From: Nitrososphaerota archaeon
GTDB lineage: Archaea > Thermoproteota > Nitrososphaeria > Nitrososphaerales > Nitrosopumilaceae
Assembly (NCBI GenBank): GCA_018668425.1
Contig: JABJDB010000098.1
Coordinates: 1-37,846, forward strand
Direction of reading: 5' to 3'
DNA: 37,846 nt
The notes under the pieces were generated by a model. That model saw only the letters and a program-made list of their open reading frames with translations. It was not told the DNA's origin and did not search any database. Shown piece by piece: positions 15,616-24,684 of the stretch. Positions within the stretch are counted from its first letter, which is position 1; each line of letters starts with the position of its first letter. The translations under genes and the position numbers were made by a program.

Positions 15616-18234
15616 ATGAAATTTTGTTCTAAATGTAATACAAAACTTACACAAAATTTAGGCGATGTAGGAGCTCCTGGAATTTGTCCCAAATGTACCC
15701 CAGAGTTGATAATTCCAAAAAAACCAACATACGGAGTAAATTATTCAGGAAGAACAAAACAATGCTCCAAAGGATGTGGGGCCGAAATCTATTGGGATGA
15801 GGAGTTCAAATCAGATAGCGGTAAATTTATTCCAATTGATGCAAGGACAGATGAACCCCACAGATGTGATGGGCCAACTGCTTCAACTGAGTCATATTAT
15901 CCAGATGAAATAAAAAAAGCCAAGAAAATAATTCCACCAAAACCCAAAATTTTCTTACCGCCTGAAATTCTCTTTGATATTAATAAAATCCCAAAATCAT
16001 TAATTGAAAACGATAAAATTTTTGAGCAAATCATTCAAGGACACAAAGAAGAGACGTTAGGGATTATTCATTATGAAAGGCGGGTTGCACCAGAACCTGA
16101 GAAAATCCCAGTAGAGGAATTACATGATGTGTTATCAGAGAAAATTATTTCAGGATTAAAAAAATACGGGTTTACAGGGTTATTACCATTTCAAAATGAG
16201 TCAGTATACTCTATTCTTGAAGGCAAAAATACAATAATTTCAGCACCTACGGGTTCAGGAAAAACAGAAGCGTTTAGTATTCCAATTTTAGAAATGATTT
16301 CAAAAAATCATGAAGTAGGTGTTTTTGCATTATTTGTATATCCACTTAATGCATTAATTGATGATCAAGTATCAAAAATTTCAGATTTAGTTTACAAATG
16401 TGGATTACACGACAAAATTGCAGTATATTCAATTCATGGAGGTCAAAGTACAGAATACAAAAACATGATACTAGAAGAGGCTACCAAAAAAGCAGTAATT
16501 ATTGCTACAAATTTTGATTTTATCAATTACCATTTAATTTTACAAGATAAAAAATGGAATGAATTATTCAAAAATGCAAAAATCATTGTAATGGATGAAG
16601 CTCATTCATACACCAGTTTTCATGGTTCAAACGTCTACTATGTTTTAAAAAGAATGAAAAGATATATGAAAAAAATTCAATTCATAGGATCTTCTGCAAC
16701 TTTGGATAATTCTAAAGAGTTTTTTTCAAATATGTTTGATTTACCTCAAGATTCATTTTCATATATCAAAAGCAAATACAGACGAAAACAAAACATGCAC
16801 ATGTTTTTTATCATGCCAAGAAAGTATGGGCAAAGAACTACAATGGAGTTATTATCATCAATTTGTTACAAAAATAAGTCAACACAACTAATCTTTAGTA
16901 ATTCACATAATGATGCAGAATTTCTTGCATCAAATGTAGAGGAATCAAATCAAGATATTAGGATTCAGATACATCGTGGAGGTCTTGATCAAAATGATAG
17001 AAAACTCTATGAGACACAAATGAAAAGTGGTGAGTTAGATGCACTTTCATGTACTCCAACATTAGAACTTGGAATAGATATTGGACATGTGGATGTGGTA
17101 ATTTCAGCATTCAAAAGTGAATTTGATTCATTTGTTCAAAGAATAGGACGTGCTGGAAGAAAAGGACAAAAATCCTATGCCATATGCGTATTTGACCCAG
17201 AAGATGCAACATGTCATTACTTTGCCAGGCACATTGATGAGTATCTATCACAAAATCACATAATTCCAATTAACAAAGAAAATGCAATAATTTCAGACAA
17301 ACATATTGAATCAATTGAAGTTGAAAAAGAATCAGCTAATGAATCAGATAAATCACAGTATTTTGATTTTGCAGAAAGTGTAAATCTTCGAGGAACATCA
17401 GGAGAAATTACAATTTATTATAATTCAAGAAAAATTGGTACCCGCAGTGTACCCATCGGATATTATCAACTACATCAAAAGGCAATTTATCATTTTAACA
17501 AAAATAATTATGAAGTAACTTCACTGATTAAATCACAAAATGGTGCTAGAGCATATCTTACTAGAACTACAGAAAAACAAAAAAGGACAATACCAATTGT
17601 TCGTACAACAATTATCCAAACATCAAAAAGAAATGAAATAAACAAAAAAGTTATTTTAAAAAATAAAAAAATTTCATTAAGATATGGAGTTATAGATTTA
17701 GATAGAACAATTTCAGGTTATCTCAAAGGAAACTATAATGAATCTACAGATAAATTTGAAACACATAATGGAAATACAGTATCTGGTTGGAGAAATTTTC
17801 ATTGGAAATCAAAGCATTCATCAGTTAGTATTGAATTACCACCAGAAATCACATCAAAAGTATCTGCTGATGGAAAAAGTCCAATTACATCAGACTCTAG
17901 AGTTCATACCATTACACATGTTTTACTTAATGCAAGTAAAATTTTAACAAAATCAGAATCAAATGACATTGATGCATATTATGAAAAAGGAGTAATCTAT
18001 CTGTATGACAATTCATCTGATGGATATAATGGATGTAGTAAAATAATTTATGATAAATTCACAGAAATTCTAAAGGCATGTTTTTCTCTCATAAATGATT
18101 GTGATTGTTCCAAAGATAAAGATGAAGAATGGGGAGGATGTCCAAAATGTACATTTACTACAAACTATTGCCAGACAAAAAATCGCCAACTCTCAAAAGA
18201 TAAAGCAAAAAAGTTCTTCTCAGAAATTATTTAG
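15616..18234 (+). CDS. Superfamily 2 DEAH helicase, YprA/MrfA/Hrq1-like, with N-terminal zinc-ribbon and C-terminal Cys cluster
   Basis: SAPTGSGKTEAF (Walker A), VMDEAH, IGSSATL, QRIGRAGRKG; N-term CSKCNTKL..CPKC; C-term CDCSKDKDEEWGGCPKCTFTTNYC. Confidence 0.9.
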   Translation: MKFCSKCNTKLTQNLGDVGAPGICPKCTPELIIPKKPTYGVNYSGRTKQCSKGCGAEIYWDEEFKSDSGKFIPIDARTDEPHRCDGPTASTESYYPDEIKKAKKIIPPKPKIFLPPEILFDINKIPKSLIENDKIFEQIIQGHKEETLGIIHYERRVAPEPEKIPVEELHDVLSEKIISGLKKYGFTGLLPFQNESVYSILEGKNTIISAPTGSGKTEAFSIPILEMISKNHEVGVFALFVYPLNALIDDQVSKISDLVYKCGLHDKIAVYSIHGGQSTEYKNMILEEATKKAVIIATNFDFINYHLILQDKKWNELFKNAKIIVMDEAHSYTSFHGSNVYYVLKRMKRYMKKIQFIGSSATLDNSKEFFSNMFDLPQDSFSYIKSKYRRKQNMHMFFIMPRKYGQRTTMELLSSICYKNKSTQLIFSNSHNDAEFLASNVEESNQDIRIQIHRGGLDQNDRKLYETQMKSGELDALSCTPTLELGIDIGHVDVVISAFKSEFDSFVQRIGRAGRKGQKSYAICVFDPEDATCHYFARHIDEYLSQNHIIPINKENAIISDKHIESIEVEKESANESDKSQYFDFAESVNLRGTSGEITIYYNSRKIGTRSVPIGYYQLHQKAIYHFNKNNYEVTSLIKSQNGARAYLTRTTEKQKRTIPIVRTTIIQTSKRNEINKKVILKNKKISLRYGVIDLDRTISGYLKGNYNESTDKFETHNGNTVSGWRNFHWKSKHSSVSIELPPEITSKVSADGKSPITSDSRVHTITHVLLNASKILTKSESNDIDAYYEKGVIYLYDNSSDGYNGCSKIIYDKFTEILKACFSLINDCDCSKDKDEEWGGCPKCTFTTNYCQTKNRQLSKDKAKKFFSEII

Positions 18235-18250
18235 GCATAAAATTTTAGAA

Positions 18251-18448
18251 TCATTGTTCATCGATTTTTTTATTATAATCATCTATTTTCTGATTATACT
18301 CATCAATTTCGATATTTTCAGCATCAGTTGAGTCAAATAATTCAGGATTTTCATCTTGTGCTTTTTTCATTAATTTTTTAAAAGTATCAGGATCATCTTT
18401 TTGCAAGTCTAAGAGGATTTTTCCAATAGAATCATCAAGATTACTCAT
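18251..18448 (-). CDS. 65-aa acidic hypothetical protein
   Basis: MSNLDDSIGKILLDLQKDDPDTFKKLMKKAQDENPELF...; internal ATG preferred over longer ORF. Confidence 0.6.
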   Translation of the reverse strand: MSNLDDSIGKILLDLQKDDPDTFKKLMKKAQDENPELFDSTDAENIEIDEYNQKIDDYNKKIDEQ

Positions 18449-18502
18449 AAACCATCTAGAAACTAATGTTATTTTTATTATACTAAAATAACAAGAGTAC
18501 AA

Positions 18503-18660
18503 GGAAAACACGCTTACACAGACGTAGCATAACATGATTGTGTTTTCCAAACCAATTATTCTACGACGCAGAACATCTGGCTTCTTGTTATTACTACTAC
18601 AACAATATGATATTTAACAATGATCCTGATTATTACAGGAAACAATCAAGCGTGTTTTCC
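18503..18660. repeat. Inverted repeat with 13-bp perfect arms enclosing 132 bp
   Basis: GGAAAACACGCTT (18503-18515) / AAGCGTGTTTTCC (18648-18660); a partial third copy GTGTTTTCC at 18540-18548. Confidence 0.85.
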
Positions 18661-18831
18661 AGTAAAACAATTTTTACAGATTCTGCTACCAAGCCTTGTT
18701 TTAATAAATTTTATTTGTTCTTCAGTTAATCGTCCATGTTGTACTAAATTTAACAAATCATCAGATTGAATTATTTTAAAATTATCATTACAATTACAAA
18801 CTGTGCATTGGCAATCAGTTTTTTCACCCAT
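18646..18831 (-). CDS. 61-aa Cys-rich zinc-binding-like protein
   Basis: MGEKTDCQCTVCNCNDNF...LGSRICKNCFTGKHA*. Confidence 0.7.
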   Translation of the reverse strand: MGEKTDCQCTVCNCNDNFKIIQSDDLLNLVQHGRLTEEQIKFIKTRLGSRICKNCFTGKHA

Positions 18832-18880
18832 GAATATAATTTTATTAAAACGGAGTTAAAAACAACTCTACATCAAAATA

Positions 18881-19291
18881 TTATTTCATAGTAAATGCAG
18901 ACATCCAGAATTGTATTATTTTTTTATTTGATTCTTCAAAAGATTTTGCATGATCATTCCAAGTTTTTGCATTTTTCTTGCTTGCCTCTATTGTAGATAC
19001 AACAATTTTGTTGCATACATCTCTGTATTTTGTAGCTTCTTCATGAAGATTAGATATTATAGAATTCAAAGGAGCAGATGCAGAATAATCATATTTTGAT
19101 TTTGATGTAAATTCTTTGAACAATGAAAGATTCGAGTTGAAGGAATTTTTCCAAATTTTATAGTATTCATTTTGTAAATCAAACAAAATTTGTTGAAAAT
19201 GGTGAATATTATGTTCAATTTCTGAGAAATGTTGAGATGTAATTTTATCAATTAATTGAAAATTATTATTTTTTTCAGTATTTTCACTCAT
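18881..19291 (-). CDS. Helical protein, possibly phasin/PhaE-like
   Basis: NAKTWNDHAKSFEESNKKIIQFWMSAF amphipathic helical pattern; similarity is impressionistic. Confidence 0.6.
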   Translation of the reverse strand: MSENTEKNNNFQLIDKITSQHFSEIEHNIHHFQQILFDLQNEYYKIWKNSFNSNLSLFKEFTSKSKYDYSASAPLNSIISNLHEEATKYRDVCNKIVVSTIEASKKNAKTWNDHAKSFEESNKKIIQFWMSAFTMK

Positions 19292-19398
19292 AGTATAAAG
19301 TTGGATTTATCTAATTAAAATAAATTGCCTATACACAACTAACTAAGATATCAATTTTCAATGAAAAGATAAGAACAGAAAATGCAGGCACAGAAATA

Positions 19399-19608
19399 TC
19401 ACGGGTTTAGATTTCTCAAATCTAAACATTTTGAATCGTATTCACCAAGGTATTGTTTACCGCCAATTTGTGCATCTTTGATGTATAATTCACATGTTTG
19501 AGTGTCTATCAGAGTAGTTGATTGTTGATTTCCCATAAATTGTACTATCAATACAACAACAAGGATAATTATCAAAATTATAGGTAATCTTTTTTGAGAT
19601 ATATCCAC
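19399..19608 (-). CDS. Small single-TM protein
   Basis: MDISQKRLPIILIIILVVVLIVQFMG then a soluble Cys-containing tail. Confidence 0.65.
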   Translation of the reverse strand: MDISQKRLPIILIIILVVVLIVQFMGNQQSTTLIDTQTCELYIKDAQIGGKQYLGEYDSKCLDLRNLNP

Positions 19609-19669
19609 AAATTTGCAAGATCAGATTTTAACATAAAAGTATTGATCAAAACAAGTAAGAACTCTAAAA

Positions 19670-20155
19670 TTAGATTTTAGATAAGATTTTCTTTTTCTTT
19701 TCTTGGAATTCTTGAGTAGTAAGAATGCCTGCTTTTTTTAGTTGGCCTAATTTTTCAAGTAATTCCAAATTTTGTGCGATTTTGGCACTTGATTTTTTAT
19801 TTAACTTTGATTTTAGTCTGGTACTTTTTTTTACGATTCTTTGAGAAATCTCAAATCCTTTCTTTTTTGCATGGCGAATAATTTCTTCTGATTTTTCTCG
19901 AGTAACATCATCAACTAATTTGTGGTTTTTTGCCATTTTACCAAGCTCACTTGTTTTCTTTTTTGCAAGATTTGCCTGAATTTTGAGATCTTTTACTAGT
20001 TCATTTTTTGATTTTTGTTTGAATCGTCTAGTGTACTCTTCAATAATTAATACAGGAAATGGAGTAAATTCAACATCAGAATAGTATTTGATAACAGTAT
20101 CATCAGGTAATGTTTTGAGATATTCTTTAATGGATTTTTCAGATTTCAAATTCAT
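19670..20155 (-). CDS. Coiled-coil protein with C-terminal SHOCT domain
   Basis: LELLEKLGQLKKAGILTTQEFQEKKKKILSKI is a SHOCT consensus. Confidence 0.8.
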   Translation of the reverse strand: MNLKSEKSIKEYLKTLPDDTVIKYYSDVEFTPFPVLIIEEYTRRFKQKSKNELVKDLKIQANLAKKKTSELGKMAKNHKLVDDVTREKSEEIIRHAKKKGFEISQRIVKKSTRLKSKLNKKSSAKIAQNLELLEKLGQLKKAGILTTQEFQEKKKKILSKI

Positions 20156-20197
20156 AAATTAACTCAACAATAATACTCTTAAAAAGATTCAACTAAC

Positions 20198-20695
20198 CTA
20201 CCAAAGATTGCCTTGTTGCTCCAAAAGGGACTGATATTTTTTGGATACAGTCTCAAAAGTTTGAGAATCATAATTCGCACCTTGAAAGTTAACTGAATCT
20301 AAAAGTGCACCATCAAAATTAGCATGCCTGAGATTAACACCCCCCAAATTGGCATTACTCAAATCTGTATTTCTTAAATCAGAATAAAACAAATCAGATG
20401 ATTGTAAATCAGCATCTTGAAGCATTGCACCATATAGTTCGGCATCCCATAATTTTGCATTAGACAAATTGATGTGTCTCAAATCAGAACCTCTCAATTT
20501 TACATAAAACAAAATTGTATGACTCAGATTGGCATTACTCAAATCACAGCAACTCAGGTCTGCATCATGAATATCCCGATTTGAAAGATCAACTCCACTC
20601 AGATTAGAATCAGACAAATCCCTTCCAATCAAGTCTTCATACTCAAAATTTACTTTGGTGAGGTTTCGTTTTCGAAATACGTCATCAGGCTTCAT
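20198..20695 (-). CDS. Pentapeptide-repeat protein
   Basis: Repeated A(D/N)LxxxxL pentapeptides: DLSNANLSHT...DADLQSSDLFYSDLRNTDLSNANLGGVNLRHANFDGALL. Confidence 0.93.
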   Translation of the reverse strand: MKPDDVFRKRNLTKVNFEYEDLIGRDLSDSNLSGVDLSNRDIHDADLSCCDLSNANLSHTILFYVKLRGSDLRHINLSNAKLWDAELYGAMLQDADLQSSDLFYSDLRNTDLSNANLGGVNLRHANFDGALLDSVNFQGANYDSQTFETVSKKYQSLLEQQGNLW

Positions 20696-20770
20696 AAATT
20701 ATTGGGAAATTATCTAGTATCTAATTTCTGCTATAGATAGTCTTAAGTTTAGAATCAAAATCAACAATGC

Positions 20771-21064
20771 ATGGTTAAATCACTAGGTGATTTCAACAAG
20801 AAATTATCGTCATCAAATGATCTAAATAATATCAAATGGTCATTTAAAAATACAGAGTCTCAGAGGGTAAAAAAGAAAAAGAAAGAAAATACAACTGCTA
20901 CAAATATTATTTATACAGAAACAGAAACAAAACAAGTTGAAAAATTATTCATAGTAGAAGAAAATGAAAATGTGCAATCAAATAAAACTACAGGGAAAAA
21001 GCATCAACATTCAGATATAACAAATTGTAAAATTGAGCAAGGCTGGAAACGAAAAGCAAGATAA
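20771..21064 (+). CDS. Hypothetical Lys/Glu-rich protein (97 aa)
   Basis: Complete ORF, low-complexity polar composition. Confidence 0.5.
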   Translation: MVKSLGDFNKKLSSSNDLNNIKWSFKNTESQRVKKKKKENTTATNIIYTETETKQVEKLFIVEENENVQSNKTTGKKHQHSDITNCKIEQGWKRKAR

Positions 21065-21065
21065 A

Positions 21066-21458
21066 TCAAAAACCATAATATTCAGACCATTGATGATCTA
21101 GTTTGTAAATAATTTTCCATGCCAGTCTATCAATATTCACAGAAGGTTCTGCAATAACTAGTAAAATGTATCTTCCAATTGGAAAACTAATCATTACAAC
21201 TTTTTCTCGTCTTGATGAAGAATACTTTACTCTTCCAAAATTTGCATCAAAGCCAGATCTGTTTGCAGCTCTGTGAGCTAATTGGGAATATATTTTTCGT
21301 CTATCTTTATCAGTTTCAAGCGGGATGACACCAGGTTTCATATCTCCTGCAAGTAATTCCCCTTCTGAATCAATTAATCCACAAAATCTAATTTCAGGTT
21401 CTACCAAAATGTCTTGAATCTTTACTTTAGTGTCTTCAAGTGGAAATGATTCATCCAT
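21066..21458 (-). CDS. Conserved-looking hypothetical, profilin/roadblock-like
   Basis: RFCGLIDSEGELLAGDMKPGVIPL ... EKVVMISFPIGRYILLVIAEPSVNIDRLAWKI resembles a roadblock/PAS-like beta meander. Confidence 0.7.
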   Translation of the reverse strand: MDESFPLEDTKVKIQDILVEPEIRFCGLIDSEGELLAGDMKPGVIPLETDKDRRKIYSQLAHRAANRSGFDANFGRVKYSSSRREKVVMISFPIGRYILLVIAEPSVNIDRLAWKIIYKLDHQWSEYYGF

Positions 21459-21546
21459 AGAAAATAAGGGTAGGTTTCTACTAAAATAGGTTGTAAATTA
21501 TTTTATAACAAATCCAATAGCATTCAAATTTTAAAATAAGAGACGG

Positions 21547-21560
21547 GAGCCATATGGCTC
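21547..21560. repeat. 14-bp perfect palindrome GAGCCATATGGCTC
   Basis: Read directly; at the 3' end of the DUF1059-like gene. Confidence 0.9.
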
Positions 21561-21744
21561 AAATATTAGTGTGAACTTGTTTTGGAAGTTTTTTCATCAC
21601 AGTTTTACAAAGAGTCTCAGATGAATAATCAATCCCATGTTCATCAGTCATATGCGATTGGTAGCCATAAACTACTGAATCCACATCCCCATCTAGAGAA
21701 TAATCGCAATCAAAGCCATAATCCTCACATCTGATATTGACCAT
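21559..21744 (-). CDS. DUF1059-like small protein
   Basis: RCEDYGFDCDYSLDGDVDSVVYGYQSHMTDEHG matches the DUF1059 pattern (C-D-x-GxDC...H...HG). Confidence 0.75.
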   Translation of the reverse strand: MVNIRCEDYGFDCDYSLDGDVDSVVYGYQSHMTDEHGIDYSSETLCKTVMKKLPKQVHTNI

Positions 21745-21850
21745 ATTATGAGGATAGTATTATATGATAAAAGTATGATCAAATCAGAAAAAAATCGATG
21801 TGGATATTACAAGAAATTTCATTCAATATTGAAAAATTTTCAAAAAAAGT

Positions 21851-22261
21851 CTAGTAGCCTTCTTCTCCAGGGAAAAGAAGACACCAATAATTTGCACTAG
21901 TTTTTGCAGATATTTTTTGTCCAATTTTACATGGACCAAATACCTTTCCTGCAGCCAACTCTGACTGATAGTTTGGTACTCTTTGAATCTGTTTGACTAT
22001 TGCTGGTGTTACAAAAAAAGAACTCACCATTTGTCCATTTACATCAAAAGATTCCACAGTATCTATGACATTGTAATCAGTCATGCCATCTTCTCCAATT
22101 GACTCTTTTGGAGTATACGGAGATGGTTTTCCTCTGTTTGTTTTAAAATCTTTGATGTTGACTATTTTGCCCAGTATTTTTCCAATACCTACGGCTTTGG
22201 ATTGTTCTTGTGGTTTGTTGTAATCACCCAAGTTGATTTGAGTTTGTGTCGTTTCGTTCAT
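21851..22261 (-). CDS. Hypothetical protein (136 aa)
   Basis: Complete ORF with globular composition. Confidence 0.7.
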   Translation of the reverse strand: MNETTQTQINLGDYNKPQEQSKAVGIGKILGKIVNIKDFKTNRGKPSPYTPKESIGEDGMTDYNVIDTVESFDVNGQMVSSFFVTPAIVKQIQRVPNYQSELAAGKVFGPCKIGQKISAKTSANYWCLLFPGEEGY

Positions 22262-22416
22262 TTGTGATTATTGTAATTAGTAATGAATTTCTAAAGAATC
22301 ATTTGTTTTGAATGATGGTAAGTAATAGTCAACAGTATTTCCAAAATTAAATGGGATTAAATGGTACAAAATAATTTTTTGCAAATTCAAAAAAAATGAA
22401 AAAAGAAAAAAATAGG

Positions 22417-22599
22417 CTACTGTAATGGATAATGAACATCACAAAACAAGGCAGTTCCATGAGGAAGAGTTTTTGCAGTTATGCTGTGACCATCTTCTAG
22501 ACCCTTGCCACAGACATAGCATTCTACTTTAGATACAGTACTCTTTGATTCAAGAATTTGTAAATTCTGAAATATTGGTTGAGTTATTCGCTGCATCAT
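22417..22599 (-). CDS. 60-aa putative zinc-binding microprotein
   Basis: ECYVCGKGLEDGHSITAKTLPHGTALFCDVHYPLQ: CxxC...CxxH. Confidence 0.65.
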   Translation of the reverse strand: MMQRITQPIFQNLQILESKSTVSKVECYVCGKGLEDGHSITAKTLPHGTALFCDVHYPLQ

Positions 22600-22630
22600 A
22601 GAGTAATATCGATCAACTTGACTATAAAGG

Positions 22631-22647
22631 TACCGTACTATACGGTA
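22631..22647. promoter_or_regulatory. Operator-like palindrome TACCGTA-CTA-TACGGTA between divergent gene 22417-22599 and trpE
   Basis: Perfect 7-bp arms, 3-nt spacer; immediately upstream (minus-strand sense) of a TATA-like CTTTATAGT. Confidence 0.55.
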
Positions 22648-22747
22648 ACCAACTCACGCCTGATAAATCAACTATTTTGAAGTAATAAAGAGAGGATCAA
22701 ATCTTCTTACCAATTTAAATAATAAACCTACAAAATTTCTTTCATGG

Positions 22748-24094
22748 GTGGACACCTTTGGAAAGACATCAGCAAAAGTAATACCCCTAGATTTATCTGA
22801 AAATCAATTTCAAATTTACAATAAAATTTCTCGTAATTATTCACATTCATTTCTCTTTGAATCATTAACAGGTCCAGAAGTTCTAGCTGAAACATCAGTG
22901 ATGGGTTTTGATCCAAAAATAATCCTCAAAGGGTATACAGATAGAGTAGAAATTATTCAAAACGGGAAAACTCAAACTATCCAAACATCAGACCCATTTG
23001 CTGAATTAAAAAAACTACTTGGAAAATCAGATGATCAAAGTTACAGGTATCTTGGAGGGGCAGTAGGTGTTGTAAACTATGATGCAATAAGATTGGTAGA
23101 AGATATTACTGATAAGCATAATTCATCTCAACCATTAATGGAATTTGGAATTTATGATGATGGGATAATTTATGATAATCTACACAAAAAACTATTTTAT
23201 TTTTATCATGAGGAAAATAGATTTGATAAAATTATTATGAATGATGATACATTTGGTGAATTTCAATCAAGTGAAGTAACGCCAAACATGGATAAGTCAA
23301 AGTTTTCAGAGATTGTCAACAAGGCAAAAAAATACATCCATGATGGAGATATTTTTCAAGTTGTATTGTCTCGTAAATTTGCATTTGATGTTACAGGAGA
23401 TAATTTAACACTATACAAAACATTACGAAAACTAAATCCATCACCTTACATGTATCATCTAAAACAAGATACAAAAACAATCATTGGGGCATCCCCTGAA
23501 ATGCTAGTTAGAATTACAGGAGATAAAGTAGAGACATTTCCAATTGCAGGAACTAGAAAGGTTACAGATAATGAAGAAAAAAACAAACAACTTTCTGAGG
23601 AATTAATTAATGATGAAAAAGAATTAGCAGAACACACCATGCTTGTAGATTTGGGTAGAAATGATATTGGTAGAGTGTGCAGATATGGGACAGTTCATCC
23701 AGAATCTTTAATGCAAATAAAACGATTCAGTCATGTTCAACACATAGTTAGTCATGTAGTAGGTAATTTAGATACGAAAAATGACATGTTTGATGCGTTT
23801 CAAGCAGTATTTCCTGCAGGAACAGTTTCAGGGGCACCAAAGGTTAGAGCCATGCAAATTATTGATGAATTAGAAACAGAGTCTCGCGGACCATATGCAG
23901 GAGCTGTAGGATATTTTTCAAATAATGGATGTTGTGACTTTGCAATTGCAATTAGAAGTATATTCATTGAAAACAACAAGGGATTTGTACAATCAGGAGC
24001 AGGAATTGTATCAGATTCTATTGCAGAAAATGAATTCAAAGAAACAGAACACAAAGCAGGAGCAATGCTTCAGGCATTAAAGGAGGCAAATTGA
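22748..24094 (+). CDS. trpE: Anthranilate synthase component I
   Basis: GGAVGVVNYD, FQVVLSRKF, SPEMLVRI, PIAGTRKV, VSGAPKVRAMQIIDELE; GTG start. Confidence 0.96.
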   Translation: MDTFGKTSAKVIPLDLSENQFQIYNKISRNYSHSFLFESLTGPEVLAETSVMGFDPKIILKGYTDRVEIIQNGKTQTIQTSDPFAELKKLLGKSDDQSYRYLGGAVGVVNYDAIRLVEDITDKHNSSQPLMEFGIYDDGIIYDNLHKKLFYFYHEENRFDKIIMNDDTFGEFQSSEVTPNMDKSKFSEIVNKAKKYIHDGDIFQVVLSRKFAFDVTGDNLTLYKTLRKLNPSPYMYHLKQDTKTIIGASPEMLVRITGDKVETFPIAGTRKVTDNEEKNKQLSEELINDEKELAEHTMLVDLGRNDIGRVCRYGTVHPESLMQIKRFSHVQHIVSHVVGNLDTKNDMFDAFQAVFPAGTVSGAPKVRAMQIIDELETESRGPYAGAVGYFSNNGCCDFAIAIRSIFIENNKGFVQSGAGIVSDSIAENEFKETEHKAGAMLQALKEAN

Positions 24095-24684
24095 AATTCC
24101 TAATTATTGATAATTATGATTCATTTGTGTACAACATTGCACAGTATTTGGGAGAATTAGGAGTTAATTGCGATGTTATTAGAAATGACAAAATTACAAT
24201 ATCACAAATAAAAGAGAAAAATTATGATGCGATAATAATTTCACCAGGTCCTGGAACTCCTGAAGAGAAAAAATATTTTGGAGTCTGTTCAGAAGTTATT
24301 GCAGATATGGGAAGTAGTACTCCAATTTTGGGAGTGTGTTTGGGACATCAGGGAATCATTGCAGCGTTTGGAGGCAAAGTGACAAATGCAGGATGTGTCA
24401 GACATGGAAAGACAAGCCCTGTAAATCATACAGATTCAAAATTATTTTCTAATGTAAAAAACCCATTTAGAGCAACTAGATATCATAGTTTGGTTGGAGA
24501 CAAAACAGTAATTCCAGATGTGTTAGAGGTAACTGCAACAGCTGGAGATGATGGGGAAATAATGGCTATTCAGCACAAAGATTATCTAATTCAAGGTGTA
24601 CAATTTCATCCAGAATCAATAATGACTGAAGATGGAAAAAAAATCCTAGGAAATTTTGTAAAACAAGTTGAGGAAAGAAAATGA
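24091..24684 (+). CDS. trpG: Anthranilate synthase component II (glutamine amidotransferase)
   Basis: IIDNYDSFVYNI, ISPGPGTPEE, GVCLGHQGI, VQFHPESI. Confidence 0.96.
   Translation: MKFLIIDNYDSFVYNIAQYLGELGVNCDVIRNDKITISQIKEKNYDAIIISPGPGTPEEKKYFGVCSEVIADMGSSTPILGVCLGHQGIIAAFGGKVTNAGCVRHGKTSPVNHTDSKLFSNVKNPFRATRYHSLVGDKTVIPDVLEVTATAGDDGEIMAIQHKDYLIQGVQFHPESIMTEDGKKILGNFVKQVEERK

Noticed and set aside
15616-18234. Helicase as evidence for a complete DISARM or other known defence island
   Set aside because: No DUF1998 partner, methyltransferase or PLD gene next to it; helicase is equally consistent with YprA/MrfA/Hrq1 repair enzymes.
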